DNA from: CAIYPG01 sp903864555 | GTDB taxonomy: Bacteria; Pseudomonadota; Gammaproteobacteria; Burkholderiales; SG8-39 | Direction: 5' to 3' | Length of the DNA stretch: 64,000 bases | Assembly (NCBI GenBank): GCA_947474715.1 | Contig: CANJJT010000005.1 | Span: 47,503 to 111,502, forward strand | In this document: positions 8,930-18,005 of the stretch, piece after piece | How the letters are laid out: every line of letters begins with the position of its first letter | How positions within the stretch are numbered: position 1 is the first letter of the stretch | Notes under the pieces: generated by a model | Database searches by the model: none | Told to the model about the DNA's origin: nothing | The model's input: only the letters and a program-made list of their open reading frames with translations | Made by a program: the position numbers and the translations under genes

Positions 8930-9667
8930 ATGTTCAGCCACCTCAAGGAAGACATCGCCAGCGTATTCGACCGCGACCCTGCGGCGCGCAATACCTGGGA
9001 GGTTCTGACCTGCTATCCGGGGGTGCATGCGCTGGTGTTGCACCGCTTCTCGCACTGGATGTGGGGGCATGGCGTGCGCTGGCCGGCGCGGCTGGTATCG
9101 CACTTCGGCCGCTGGATCACCGGCATTGAAATCCATCCCGGCGCCACCATCGGGCGACGTTTCTTCATCGACCATGGCATGGGCGTGGTGATCGGCGAGA
9201 CGGCGCTCATCGGGGATGACTGCACGCTCTACCACGGCGTTACCCTGGGCGGTACTTCCTGGAACAAGGGCAAGCGCCATCCCACCCTGGAGAACGATGT
9301 GGTGATCGGTGCCGGGGCCAAGATACTGGGCCCCATCCTGATTGGTGAGGGTGCGCGCATTGGTTCCAATGCGGTGGTGGTCAAAGACGTGCCCCCCGGT
9401 GCCACTGCTGTGGGCATTCCCGCCCGTATCATCCTCGATGAGCAGGACAAGCAGCGCGAGGAAAAGGCTGAAAAACTCGGGTTTTCAGCCTATGCCGTGA
9501 CCAGGGACGACGATCCCATAGCCAATGCCGTGCAGGGCCTGCTCGACCATGTGGTGGCCACGGACCAGCGCATGGAACTGATCCTGCAGGAACTCGAAGC
9601 CCTCAAGGCAGACCGCGAAAGCGCGCTGGCAGCCGAGCGCTGGGAACGCAAGTCGGCCGGGGGCTGA
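8930..9667 (+). CDS. cysE: Serine O-acetyltransferase
   Basis: A 245-residue enzyme making O-acetylserine from serine and acetyl-CoA, the first step of cysteine synthesis. A left-handed beta-helix of hexapeptide repeats runs from about 65 to 170, with the signature DHGMGVVIGETALIGDD and the catalytic histidine region LYHGVTLGGT. The start at 8930 (MFSHLKEDIASVF) is preceded by AAGGA at 8919-8923; an 11-residue upstream extension lacks a good ribosome site. It lies just before the isc operon, where cysteine is the sulfur donor for IscS. Confidence 0.95.
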   Translation: MFSHLKEDIASVFDRDPAARNTWEVLTCYPGVHALVLHRFSHWMWGHGVRWPARLVSHFGRWITGIEIHPGATIGRRFFIDHGMGVVIGETALIGDDCTLYHGVTLGGTSWNKGKRHPTLENDVVIGAGAKILGPILIGEGARIGSNAVVVKDVPPGATAVGIPARIILDEQDKQREEKAEKLGFSAYAVTRDDDPIANAVQGLLDHVVATDQRMELILQELEALKADRESALAAERWERKSAGG

Positions 9668-9725
9668 CGGAGATCGGCTGGATTTCCAGCCGCGGCAACG
9701 GCTTTTGACCCGGTTTTGCGTCCGT

Positions 9726-9760
9726 AATACTTGACCTATTTGATCGGGATTGGCTATACT
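9726..9760 (+). promoter_or_regulatory. isc operon promoter with type 1 IscR site
   Basis: A sigma70-like promoter: -35 TTGACC at 9731-9736 and -10 TATACT at 9755-9760, 18 bp apart. The -35 region sits inside a sequence closely resembling the type 1 IscR operator of E. coli iscR (TTGACC, an A/T-rich step, then TCGGGA). Holo-IscR would block RNA polymerase here when Fe-S supply is adequate. A second TTGATC follows the -10. Confidence 0.75.
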
Positions 9761-9796
9761 TGATCAAATTCATCAGGTATCGGACCGGAGAAAACC

Positions 9797-10312
9797 ATGA
9801 GACTGACCACAAAAGGCCGTTTCGCAGTCACGGCGATGCTGGATCTGGCCCTGAAGCACGGTGGCGGACCGGTAACCCTGGCTGGGGTCAGCCAGCGTCA
9901 GAGCATCTCCCTGTCCTATCTTGAGCAACTGTTCGGCAAGTTGCGTCGTCACGCCCTGGTTGAAAGTGTGCGCGGGCCCGGGGGCGGCTACACCATCGCC
10001 CGGGACCTGGATCGCGTCACTGTGGCCGACATCATCACCGCGGTGGACGAGCCCCTGGACGCCACCCAGTGCGGCGGCAAGGAAAACTGCCTGGACGAAG
10101 GGCGCTGCATGACCCACGACTTGTGGTCCACGCTGAATGAAAAGATGCATGAATACCTGAGTTCGGTGACGCTGGCCGATCTGGTGGTGAAACATCGCGC
10201 CCGGGATGTCCAGAAGGTGCAGGTGCTGCTGCAGGACAAGCGAGCTGGCGTGGCGCTCGATAACGAAAAGCAGAGCGATGCACCGGCACGGCCGATGCCT
10301 CTGTCCGTCTGA
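9797..10312 (+). CDS. iscR: Fe-S cluster-sensing regulator IscR (Rrf2 family)
   Basis: A 171-residue Rrf2-family repressor. The winged helix-turn-helix occupies residues 1-80 (MRLTTKGRFAVTAMLDLAL). Cluster ligands are intact in CGGKENCLDEGRCMTHDLW: three Cys and the His. It represses its own operon in the [2Fe-2S] form. It is the first gene of iscRSUA-hscBA-fdx-iscX and is followed after 9 bp by iscS. Confidence 0.97.
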   Translation: MRLTTKGRFAVTAMLDLALKHGGGPVTLAGVSQRQSISLSYLEQLFGKLRRHALVESVRGPGGGYTIARDLDRVTVADIITAVDEPLDATQCGGKENCLDEGRCMTHDLWSTLNEKMHEYLSSVTLADLVVKHRARDVQKVQVLLQDKRAGVALDNEKQSDAPARPMPLSV

Positions 10313-10321
10313 GGAAACACC

Positions 10322-11530
10322 ATGAAGCTACCGATTTACCTTGATTACTCGGCCACCACCCCGGTTGACCCGCGCGTGGCCGAAAAGATGGTGACCTATC
10401 TGACCGGCCACTTCGGCAATCCGGCCTCGCGCTCGCATGCCTTTGGCTGGGAGGCGGAGAAGGCCGTGGAAGAGGCGCGTGGCCATGTTGCAGCGCTCAT
10501 CAATGCCGATCCGCGCGAGATCGTCTGGACCTCCGGTGCCACCGAAGGCAACAACCTCGCGATCAAGGGCGCCGCCCAGTTCTACAAGTCCAAGGGCCGC
10601 CACATCATCACCCAGAAGACCGAACACAAGGCGGTGCTGGACACCTGCCGCGAGCTGGAGCGCCAGGGCTTCGAGGTCACTTACCTCGAGCCCGAGACCA
10701 GTGGCCTGGTCGACATCGACAAGTTCAAGGCGGCCATCCGTCCCGACACCATCATTGCCTCCATCATGATGGTGAACAACGAGATCGGCGTGATCCAGCC
10801 GGTCGAGGCACTGGCCGAGATCTGCCGCGAGAAGGGCATCATCTTCCACTGTGACGCGGTGCAGGCCGCCGGCAAGGTCGAGATCGACGTGACCAGGTTC
10901 AAGGTCGACCTGCTCACCATGACGGCGCACAAGATGTACGGCCCCAAGGGCATCGGCGCGCTGTACGTCCGGCGCAAGCCGCGCGTGCGCATCGAGGCGC
11001 AGATCCACGGCGGCGGGCATGAGCGCGGTTTTCGTTCGGGCACCCTGGCCACCCATCAGATCGCCGGTTTCGGCGAGGCTGCACGGATAGCCAAGGCCGA
11101 GATGGCCACCGACAACGAGCGCATCCGCGTCCTGCGCGACAAGCTCTGGAAGGCCATCGGCAACATGGAGGAGGTCTACCTCAATGGCGACCTCGACCAT
11201 CGCATTCCGGGCAATCTCAACGTCAGTTTCAACTATGTCGAGGGCGAGTCCCTGATCATGGCGATCAAGGACATCGCGGTGTCCTCCGGTTCAGCCTGCA
11301 CCTCGGCTTCGCTGGAGCCCTCCTATGTGCTGCGCGCGCTGGGACGCTCCGACGAACTGGCGCACAGTTCCATCCGCCTCACCCTGGGCAAGTTCACCAC
11401 CGAGGAGGAGGTCGAGTACGCCGCCGACCTGATCCGGCGCAAGGTGGGCAAGCTGCGCGAACTCTCCCCCTTGTGGGAGATGCACAAGGACGGCGTGGAC
11501 ATCAGCAAGGTGCAGTGGGCTGCACATTGA
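10322..11530 (+). CDS. iscS: Cysteine desulfurase IscS
   Basis: A 402-residue PLP enzyme that removes sulfur from cysteine and hands the persulfide to IscU and other acceptors. The PLP lysine lies in MTAHKMYGPKGIGAL and the mobile catalytic Cys in SSGSACTSASLEPSYVLRAL. Length matches E. coli IscS (404). The C-terminal IscU/TusA-binding tail is present (SPLWEMHKDGVDISKVQWAAH). Second gene of the operon. Confidence 0.98.
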   Translation: MKLPIYLDYSATTPVDPRVAEKMVTYLTGHFGNPASRSHAFGWEAEKAVEEARGHVAALINADPREIVWTSGATEGNNLAIKGAAQFYKSKGRHIITQKTEHKAVLDTCRELERQGFEVTYLEPETSGLVDIDKFKAAIRPDTIIASIMMVNNEIGVIQPVEALAEICREKGIIFHCDAVQAAGKVEIDVTRFKVDLLTMTAHKMYGPKGIGALYVRRKPRVRIEAQIHGGGHERGFRSGTLATHQIAGFGEAARIAKAEMATDNERIRVLRDKLWKAIGNMEEVYLNGDLDHRIPGNLNVSFNYVEGESLIMAIKDIAVSSGSACTSASLEPSYVLRALGRSDELAHSSIRLTLGKFTTEEEVEYAADLIRRKVGKLRELSPLWEMHKDGVDISKVQWAAH

Positions 11531-11565
11531 TTCACCGCATGCAGACATGAAAGCAGGAGAACAGC

Positions 11566-11988
11566 ATGGCCTACAGTGACAAAGTCATCGATCATTACGA
11601 GAACCCCCGCAACGTCGGCTCCTTCGAGAAGGGTGACGACAGAGTCGGCACCGGCATGGTCGGCGCCCCGGCCTGCGGCGACGTCATGAAGCTGCAGATC
11701 AAGGTCAACGAGCAGGGCGTCATCGAGGACGCGCGCTTCAAGACCTACGGCTGCGGCTCAGCCATCGCCTCATCCTCGCTGGTCACCGAATGGGTGAAGG
11801 GCAAGACGCTGGACGAAGCCGCGGTGATCCGCAACACCGAGATCGCCGAGGAACTGGCCCTGCCGCCGGTGAAGATCCATTGTTCCATCCTCGCCGAGGA
11901 CGCCATCAAGGCCGCCATCGAGGACTACCGCAAGAAGCATGGCGGCACCCCGGCTGCGGCAGCTGCGCCGGCCAAGGCCACAGCCTGA
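11566..11988 (+). CDS. iscU: Fe-S cluster scaffold IscU
   Basis: A 140-residue scaffold on which [2Fe-2S] clusters are assembled. The three cluster cysteines and the conserved Asp are present (GAPACGDVMKL, TYGCGSAIASSS, KIHCSILAEDAI). The LPPVK motif recognised by HscA is intact. The last dozen residues (GTPAAAAAPAKATA) form an Ala/Pro/Lys-rich tail longer than in E. coli IscU (128 residues) and are probably disordered. AGCAGGAGAACAGC precedes the ATG. Confidence 0.97.
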   Translation: MAYSDKVIDHYENPRNVGSFEKGDDRVGTGMVGAPACGDVMKLQIKVNEQGVIEDARFKTYGCGSAIASSSLVTEWVKGKTLDEAAVIRNTEIAEELALPPVKIHCSILAEDAIKAAIEDYRKKHGGTPAAAAAPAKATA

Positions 11989-11996
11989 GGTGTGAC

Positions 11997-12320
11997 ATGG
12001 CCATTACCCTGACTGAACGCGCTGCCAACCACGTGCAGAACTTCCTGGCCAAGCGTGGCAAGGGCGTGGGACTGCGCCTGGGCGTCAAGACCACCGGCTG
12101 CTCCGGCCTGGCCTACAAGCTGGAGTATGCCGATGCTTCCAACCCCGAAGACATGCTGTTCGAGAGCCATGGCGTGAAGGTGGTGGTCGATCCGAAGAGC
12201 CTGCCCTACATCGATGGCACCGAGCTTGATTTCGAGCGCGAAGGCCTGAATGAGGGATTCAAGTTCAAGAATCCCAATGTCAAGGATGAATGCGGCTGCG
12301 GGGAAAGCTTCACCGTCTGA
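11997..12320 (+). CDS. iscA: A-type Fe-S carrier IscA
   Basis: A 107-residue A-type carrier with the three conserved cysteines (TTGCSGLAY and the C-terminal DECGCGESF). It moves clusters or iron to apo-targets. I place the start at the ATG at 11997 (MAITLTERAANHVQNF), 8 bp after iscU; the frame is open further upstream but that stretch lies inside iscU. A hairpin terminator follows, before hscB. Confidence 0.97.
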   Translation: MAITLTERAANHVQNFLAKRGKGVGLRLGVKTTGCSGLAYKLEYADASNPEDMLFESHGVKVVVDPKSLPYIDGTELDFEREGLNEGFKFKNPNVKDECGCGESFTV

Positions 12321-12388
12321 GCCCGGCGATGGCAGCCCCGGGCGTCGCGGCCCAGGATGTCCTGCCGTCCATCGCAGCACTGAAAGGG

Positions 12389-12413
12389 AAGGGCTGAGGC
12401 CCTTTTTTGTTTT
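12389..12413 (+). terminator. Intrinsic terminator or attenuator between iscA and hscB
   Basis: AAGGGC (12389-12394) and GCCCTT (12399-12404) form a 6-bp stem with a 4-nt TGAG loop, followed by TTTTG and a further TTTT. It lies inside the operon, so it probably tunes the level of hscBA-fdx-iscX below iscSUA and does not end transcription completely. Confidence 0.7.
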
Positions 12414-12415
12414 GC

Positions 12416-12940
12416 ATGAACCAGAATCAGGATCACTTCCAGCTTTTCGGCCTGCCGCGGGCATTCACCATGGATGCTGCGGCGCTGGATGCACGCTATC
12501 GCGAACTGCAGCGCGAAGTCCATCCGGACCGCTTCGCCACGGGCTCCGATGCCGAGAAGCGCCGCTCCATCGAACTCGCCACCCAGGTGAACGAGGGCTA
12601 TCGCACGCTGAAGTCCCCCTTGCCGCGCGCCCGCTATCTGCTGGAGTTGTCCGGGGTGGACGTTGCGGCCGAGACCAATACTTCAATGCCGGCGGATTTC
12701 CTGATGGAACAGATGGAATGGCGCGAAGGCCTGGAAGAGGCCGATCGCGCTGGCGATACCTGCGGCCTCAACCGGCTCGACCTGCAGTTGAATGGCGAGC
12801 GTGACAAGGCGTATGCAGCCCTGGCGGCCGCCTTCGAGGGGAGGCAGTTGCAGGCCGCGGCACAGATCGTGCGCAAGCTCATGTTTCTCGAGCGCTTCCG
12901 TGAGGACGTGGCCGACACGCGTGATCGTTATGCAGCCTGA
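12416..12940 (+). CDS. hscB: Fe-S biogenesis J-protein co-chaperone HscB
   Basis: A 174-residue J-type co-chaperone. The N-terminal J domain carries HPD in LQREVHPDRF; the C-terminal three-helix domain (about 85-174) binds IscU. HscB delivers IscU to HscA and stimulates its ATPase. Start at the ATG at 12416 (MNQNQDHFQLFGL); a TTG three codons upstream lies in the U-tract of the preceding terminator. Confidence 0.95.
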   Translation: MNQNQDHFQLFGLPRAFTMDAAALDARYRELQREVHPDRFATGSDAEKRRSIELATQVNEGYRTLKSPLPRARYLLELSGVDVAAETNTSMPADFLMEQMEWREGLEEADRAGDTCGLNRLDLQLNGERDKAYAALAAAFEGRQLQAAAQIVRKLMFLERFREDVADTRDRYAA

Positions 12941-13013
12941 GCAGGACAACGGTTTCATGATCCTCGTCGACGGTTTGCGTCGAATGCCGGCCCGATTGGC
13001 GGGATAATCGGGC

Positions 13014-14888
13014 ATGGCACTTTTGCAGATCTCCGAGCCCGGCGAATCGCCGGCACCGCACCAGCGTCGCATTGCCGTGGGCATCGACCTGGGCACCACC
13101 AACTCCCTGGTGGCCACCGTGCGCAACAGCATCGCCGTGGTCCTCCATGATGAGGAAGGCCATCCGATGCTGCCTTCCATCGTGCGCTATGCCGGGGAGG
13201 GCGTGGTTGAAACCGGCTATGCCGCCCAGCTGCATCGTGCCCGTGATCCGAAGAACACCATCGTCTCGGTGAAGCGCTTCATGGGGCGCGGCCTCGGGGA
13301 CGTCGCCCACGCCGAGAACTCTCCCTATGACTTTGTCGATGCACCCGGCATGGTGCAGCTACGCACGCGCGCCGGGGTGAAGAGCCCGGTGGAGATCTCG
13401 GCCGAGATCCTGCGTGAACTGCGCATGCGCGCCGAGGCTGCGCTGCTGGGCAAGGGCGATGGCGACCTGTACGGCGCAGTCATCACGGTGCCGGCCTATT
13501 TCGACGATGCGCAGCGCCAGGCCACCAAGGATGCGGCACGCGTCGCGGGCCTGAATGTGATGCGCCTGCTGAACGAGCCCACGGCCGCCGCGATCGCCTA
13601 TGGCCTGGACAACGCGGCCGAAGGCATCTATGCGGTGTACGACCTGGGCGGTGGCACCTTCGATGTGTCCATCCTCAAGCTGACCCGCGGCGTGTTCGAG
13701 GTGCTGGCCACCGGCGGTGATTCCGCGCTGGGCGGAGACGACTTTGACCATCGCCTGTTCTGCTGGGTTCTGGAACAGGCCAGGCTTCCGCCGCTGTCCG
13801 ACGAGGACACCAGTCTGATGCTGGTCAAGGCGCAGCAGGTGAAGGAAGACCTCAGCCTGCATCCGGAAGCACGCTTCAATGCGCGGCTTGCCACCGGCCA
13901 GGTGATCGACGTGGCGGTGAGCCAGCAGGACTTCTGGGAGATGACCCGGCACCTGGTGGCCAAGACCCTGGCGCCGGCACGCAAGGCCCTGCGCGATGCC
14001 GGCCTGGCAGCCGCCGATGTGAAGGGCGTGGTCATGGTGGGTGGCGCCACGCGCATGCCGCATGTGCAGCGCGCCGTGGGCGGGTTGTTCGGCCAGACGC
14101 CATTGAACAACCTCGATCCGGACAAGGTGGTGGCGCTGGGCGCCGCCATGCAGGCCAATGCGCTGGCCGGCAACCGCTCCAGCGAAGAGGACTGGTTGCT
14201 GCTGGATGTCATCCCGCTGTCGCTGGGCATCGAGACCATGGGCGGATTGGTCGAAAAGGTGATCGCCCGCAATGCCACCATCCCGGTGGCCAAGGCCCAG
14301 GAATTCACCACCTTCAAGGACGGCCAGACCGCCATGGCCATCCATGTGGTGCAGGGCGAACGCGAACTGGTCAGCGACTGCCGCTCGCTGGCCCGCTTCG
14401 AACTGCGTGGCATCCCGCCCATGCCGGCCGGTGGTGCGCGCATCCGCGTGACCTTCCAGGTGGATGCCGACGGCCTGCTGTCGGTGTCGGCGAAGGAGAC
14501 CACTTCCGGCGTTGAAGCGGCAGTGGCGGTCAAGCCCTCCTATGGCCTGGGGGACAGCGACATCACACGCATGCTCAAGGACTCCTTCGAGCATGCCCGC
14601 GACGACGTGCACCTGCGCGCGCTGCGCGAGCAGCAGGTCGAGGGCGAGCGCATGCTGGAGGCGGTGACGGCAGCGCTGGCCGCTGATGCCGACCTGCTGG
14701 AGGCAGCCGAGCGTGCCGCCATCGACGCTGCAGTCACCGAGTTGCGCCTGCTGGTCGCCGGCGCCGACCATCGCGCCATCAAGGCGGCCATCGAGCGGAT
14801 GAACCGCGACACCGAAGCCTTTGCCGCGCGCCGCATGGACCGCTCCGTCAGACAGGCGCTGACCGGGCGCCACATCGCCAGCGTCTGA
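13014..14888 (+). CDS. hscA: Hsp70-type chaperone HscA
   Basis: A 624-residue specialised Hsp70 for Fe-S transfer from IscU. The ATPase domain (about 20-390) shows GIDLGTTNS, YDLGGGTFDVSIL and MVGGATRMPHVQ; the substrate-binding domain follows (LSLGIETMGG onward) and recognises the LPPVK motif of IscU. About 20 residues precede the first ATPase motif, as is usual for HscA. GGGATAATCGGG precedes the ATG at 13014. It lies 73 bp after hscB. Confidence 0.97.
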   Translation: MALLQISEPGESPAPHQRRIAVGIDLGTTNSLVATVRNSIAVVLHDEEGHPMLPSIVRYAGEGVVETGYAAQLHRARDPKNTIVSVKRFMGRGLGDVAHAENSPYDFVDAPGMVQLRTRAGVKSPVEISAEILRELRMRAEAALLGKGDGDLYGAVITVPAYFDDAQRQATKDAARVAGLNVMRLLNEPTAAAIAYGLDNAAEGIYAVYDLGGGTFDVSILKLTRGVFEVLATGGDSALGGDDFDHRLFCWVLEQARLPPLSDEDTSLMLVKAQQVKEDLSLHPEARFNARLATGQVIDVAVSQQDFWEMTRHLVAKTLAPARKALRDAGLAAADVKGVVMVGGATRMPHVQRAVGGLFGQTPLNNLDPDKVVALGAAMQANALAGNRSSEEDWLLLDVIPLSLGIETMGGLVEKVIARNATIPVAKAQEFTTFKDGQTAMAIHVVQGERELVSDCRSLARFELRGIPPMPAGGARIRVTFQVDADGLLSVSAKETTSGVEAAVAVKPSYGLGDSDITRMLKDSFEHARDDVHLRALREQQVEGERMLEAVTAALAADADLLEAAERAAIDAAVTELRLLVAGADHRAIKAAIERMNRDTEAFAARRMDRSVRQALTGRHIASV

Positions 14889-14914
14889 TCCCCCGATTTC
14901 CGATACGAGTATCC

Positions 14915-15253
14915 ATGCCCAAGATCACCGTACTGCCGCATGCCTCCCTGTGTCCGCAGGGCAAAACTTTCGATGCCGACCCGGCAGCGTCGCTGTGCGA
15001 CAACCTGCTGCGCAACGGCATCGACATCGAACATGCCTGCGAGAAGGTCTGCGCCTGCACCACCTGCCATGTGGTATTGCGCTCCGGCTTCGATTCGCTG
15101 GATGAGGCCGCGGAGAATGAGGAGGACATGCTGGACAAGGCCTGGGGCCTGGAGCCCGCCTCGCGGCTGTCCTGCCAGACCCGCCTGCAGGACGAGGACA
15201 TCACCATCGAAATACCGAAATACACCATCAATATGGTCTCGGAGGGGAAATGA
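14915..15253 (+). CDS. fdx: ISC-type [2Fe-2S] ferredoxin
   Basis: A 112-residue adrenodoxin-type ferredoxin, the electron donor of the ISC system. The four ligands are in EHACEKVCACTTC and the later LSCQTRL. The stop overlaps the iscX start by 4 bp (ATGA). Confidence 0.97.
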   Translation: MPKITVLPHASLCPQGKTFDADPAASLCDNLLRNGIDIEHACEKVCACTTCHVVLRSGFDSLDEAAENEEDMLDKAWGLEPASRLSCQTRLQDEDITIEIPKYTINMVSEGK

Positions 15254-15444
15254 AGTGGACCGATACGCTGGACATCGCCATCGCGCTGTCCGACCAGCAT
15301 CCGGAGGTTGACCCGCAGTACGTGCGCTTCACCGACCTGCTGCAGTGGGTGATGGCGCTGCCGGAGTTTGACGACAGCGAAGACCGCTGCGGCGAGAAGA
15401 TCCTGGAGGCCATACAGCTCGCCTGGATCGACGAGGCGAACTGA
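15250..15444 (+). CDS. iscX: IscX, acidic regulator of IscS
   Basis: A 64-residue acidic protein with the typical IscX pattern (MKWTDTLDIAIALSDQHPEVDP, about the family's 66 residues). IscX binds IscS and modulates desulfurase activity depending on iron. It overlaps fdx by 4 bp and the next gene by 1 bp (TGATG), so all three are translationally linked. Confidence 0.95.
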   Translation: MKWTDTLDIAIALSDQHPEVDPQYVRFTDLLQWVMALPEFDDSEDRCGEKILEAIQLAWIDEAN

Positions 15445-15905
15445 TGGCACGCGACATCCCCTACAAGACCTTCGTCGATGCCATGCACTTCGGCACCCTG
15501 GAGTGGACCGAGGACGTGGTGAAGCGCTACATCGACATCGAGCCCTTCCACCTGAACAATTCCGGCGTGGTGCATGGCGGGGTGATCCTCTCGCTCATGG
15601 ACTCAGCCAGCGGGCGCTCCGGCCAGTACGCCCCGCCGGGCACGCCCAAGGTCTCCAGCATGACCGTCACCCTGAACACCAGCTTCATCGGCCAGACGCG
15701 CAGCGGCCGCCTGGTGGCCACCGCGCGCAAGGTGTCCAGTGGTCGTTCGCTGTATTTCACCGCGGTCGAAGTCCACAACGACGCCGGCGAAGTGGTGGCC
15801 ACCGCCAGTGGCGTACATCGCTGGCGTGCCGGCCACGGGCCGGGGGCGAAGCAGCATGCGGCAGAAAATGAAGGAAACACTGATCAAGTCTTGAATCGAG
15901 GATAG
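15444..15905 (+). CDS. PaaI-like hotdog thioesterase
   Basis: A 153-residue single hotdog-fold protein. The signature NNSGVVHGGVILSLMDSASG matches the PaaI/YdiI acyl-CoA thioesterase group, with the HGG segment and a catalytic-type Asp. The start overlaps the iscX stop by one base, so it is translated with the isc operon although no Fe-S role is known for the family. Substrate unknown. Confidence 0.85.
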   Translation: MARDIPYKTFVDAMHFGTLEWTEDVVKRYIDIEPFHLNNSGVVHGGVILSLMDSASGRSGQYAPPGTPKVSSMTVTLNTSFIGQTRSGRLVATARKVSSGRSLYFTAVEVHNDAGEVVATASGVHRWRAGHGPGAKQHAAENEGNTDQVLNRG

Positions 15906-16079
15906 TCGTTCAACTGTTTCCTCTGACGTGGGGGATAGGCAAGGGGGCGTAGCCCACTTGTTCAGTCCCTCCTAAAGAGACCGTCCCGACCTGATTCCGG
16001 CCGGCGCATTGCCGCCGACCCCTGACTGACTTATCCTGAAGCCATCCGCCGTCAGAGCGGCCCACCTTCAGGAGGCCTC

Positions 16080-17078
16080 ATGCCATTCATCACCATCCGC
16101 CGCGCCGCCAACGTGTTGCGTCCGCTTTGCATCAGCGTTGCCCTCATCGTCAGTGCCGGCGTCCATGCACAGGACGCGGCCGACAACTGGCCCAACAAGC
16201 CGGTGCGCGTCCTGGTCGCGCAGGCGCCCGGTGGCACCGATGTGCAGGCGCGCCTCTATGCCCTCAAGCTGGCGGACCGCTTTGGCGCCACCTTCCTCAT
16301 CGAGAACCGGCCCGGACGCAACATCGCCTGGACCACGACGGCGCGGGCGCCGGCCGACGGCTATACGCTGCTGGTGGCGGTGCCCGATTTCACCTTCGCC
16401 CCGGCACTCTACAAGGACCTGCCGGTGGATCCGGTGAAGGACTTCACCCCGGTGTCCCTGATGAGCCGCGCGCCTTTCTTCCTGGCCGTGAACGCCACCA
16501 CCGTGCCGGCCAAGACGCTGAAGGAGTTCATCGCGCTGGCCCGCTCGCGACCAGGCAAGCTCAATTTCGGCGCCGGACTGCCCGGGGTGGGCACGCACCT
16601 GACCTCGGTGCTGTTCATGACCCAGGCCAATATCAAGGCGGCCTATGTGCCCTACAAGGGCGTGGCGCAGGCGGTGGTGGACCTGCTGGCCGGGCAGATC
16701 GATGCCACGGTGTCCACCGGCGTGTCGGTGGGGCAGCACATGAAGTCCGGGCGCCTGCGCGGCCTGGCTGTCACCGCCGGCCAGCGTTCGCGCGAATTTC
16801 CGGACATACCCACCATGGCCGAGCAGGGGGTGCAGGGCGTGGAGGTGCAGACCTTCCATGGCTGGGTCGGACCGGCTGCCATCCCGGCTGCCATCCTGGG
16901 CAAACTCAGCGGCGAATTGCAGCGCATCGCCCGCATGCCCGATGTGATCGAGAAGTTGCAGGCGGACAATTCGGAGCCCGTGGGCAGCACGCCCGAGGAG
17001 TTCGGGCGCTTCATTGCCACCGAAGTGCCGCGCTGGCGCAAGCTGGTGCAGGAATCCGGCATCGTCATCAGCGACTAG
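16080..17078 (+). CDS. Bug/TctC-family periplasmic solute-binding protein 1
   Basis: A 332-residue protein with a signal peptide (about 1-31, ending VHAQD) and a Bug receptor fold. Family features are NWPNKPVRVLVAQAPGGTDVQAR, the ligand-loop region around RPGRNIAW and the late NSEPVGSTPEEFGRF. Bug proteins bind carboxylates or similar small molecules. No TctA/TctB membrane partners lie nearby, so this is an orphan receptor. A Shine-Dalgarno-like CAGGAGGC precedes the ATG. Confidence 0.9.
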   Translation: MPFITIRRAANVLRPLCISVALIVSAGVHAQDAADNWPNKPVRVLVAQAPGGTDVQARLYALKLADRFGATFLIENRPGRNIAWTTTARAPADGYTLLVAVPDFTFAPALYKDLPVDPVKDFTPVSLMSRAPFFLAVNATTVPAKTLKEFIALARSRPGKLNFGAGLPGVGTHLTSVLFMTQANIKAAYVPYKGVAQAVVDLLAGQIDATVSTGVSVGQHMKSGRLRGLAVTAGQRSREFPDIPTMAEQGVQGVEVQTFHGWVGPAAIPAAILGKLSGELQRIARMPDVIEKLQADNSEPVGSTPEEFGRFIATEVPRWRKLVQESGIVISD

Positions 17079-17162
17079 GCTGATGCCAAGGCGTGTGATT
17101 ACATTATCTTTCTAAAGCCAATGATAAAGAAGATTGGCATTCAGAATTGATAATATCGTTCA

Positions 17163-18005
17163 TCATGGATAGAGCGCCAGCAACCCGTCCAGTCCCACCT
17201 GGTTGAAGCTGTAGGTAGCCTGTTCGCGCACCACCGGCTTGGCGTGATAGGCGATCGAGACACCGGCCTCGGCCATCATGGCGAGGTCGTTGGCACCGTC
17301 ACCCAGTGCGATCACCTGATCACGGCGCAGGCCCAGGCTGTCTCGCACCTGCGCCAGTTTCGTCGCCTTGACGCCGGCATCGACGATGTCCCCCAGCACC
17401 TGTCCGGTGAGATGGCCATTGCTGATCTCCAGCGTGTTCGACAGCGTGTGGTCGAGGTTCAGGCGCTGCTTCAGGCGCTCGGTGAAGAAGGTGAAGCCGC
17501 CGGAGACCAGCAGCGTCTTGATGCCCAGGCTGCGCAGCCGGGACAGCATGGCTTCGGCCCCCGGTGACAGGCGCAGGCGCTCGTCGTAGACCCGCTGCAG
17601 GGCCGACTCGGGCAGGCCTTGCAGCAGTCCCACGCGTCGGCGCAGGCTTTCCGGAAAGTCGATCTCCCCGCGCATGGCCGAGGCGGTGATGGCGGCCACC
17701 TGCGGCTTGATCCCCTGCATGTCGGCGATCTCGTCGATGCATTCGATGGTGATGAGGGTGGAATCCATGTCCATGGCCACCAGGCCGAAGTCGCCCAGTT
17801 TGCGGTCCGAGGGGACATAGGCGTGGTCGATGCCCGCGAGGAATGCGCCGGCCAGCGGGTTGGGCCGCACCTGCAGCAGACGGTAGACCTGCGGCGCCTG
17901 CTGCCGCACCTCGGTCGCCCGCACCATCGAGGCGATGCTGTGGATGTCCACGGCCGCGGTGGCCTCACCCTGTATCACCAGGTCCAGCATGCTGTGCTCG
18001 CTCAA
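17163..18005 (-). CDS. serB: Phosphoserine phosphatase SerB
   Basis: A 280-residue HAD-family enzyme for the last step of serine synthesis. The HAD motifs are DMDSTLITIECIDE (nucleophile Asp), LVSGGFTFFTERL and GDGANDLAMMAEAG. The N-terminal 75 or so residues form the ACT-like domain of proteobacterial SerB. I choose a TTG start at 18005: it overlaps the stop of the upstream gene (TTGA, 4 bp) and has AAAGGAG at 18012-18018 at good spacing. The first ATG (17990) is too far from that site. Confidence 0.93.
   Translation of the reverse strand: MSEHSMLDLVIQGEATAAVDIHSIASMVRATEVRQQAPQVYRLLQVRPNPLAGAFLAGIDHAYVPSDRKLGDFGLVAMDMDSTLITIECIDEIADMQGIKPQVAAITASAMRGEIDFPESLRRRVGLLQGLPESALQRVYDERLRLSPGAEAMLSRLRSLGIKTLLVSGGFTFFTERLKQRLNLDHTLSNTLEISNGHLTGQVLGDIVDAGVKATKLAQVRDSLGLRRDQVIALGDGANDLAMMAEAGVSIAYHAKPVVREQATYSFNQVGLDGLLALYP

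Noticed and set aside
13359..14873. 504-codon open frame opposite hscA
   Set aside because: Antisense shadow; the other strand has complete Hsp70 motifs.
15906..16079. Possible further copy of the inverted-repeat element near 15930-15975
   Set aside because: G-rich and C-rich runs only; no CCCCCTTTGACAAGGGGG core or hairpin-tail arrangement.
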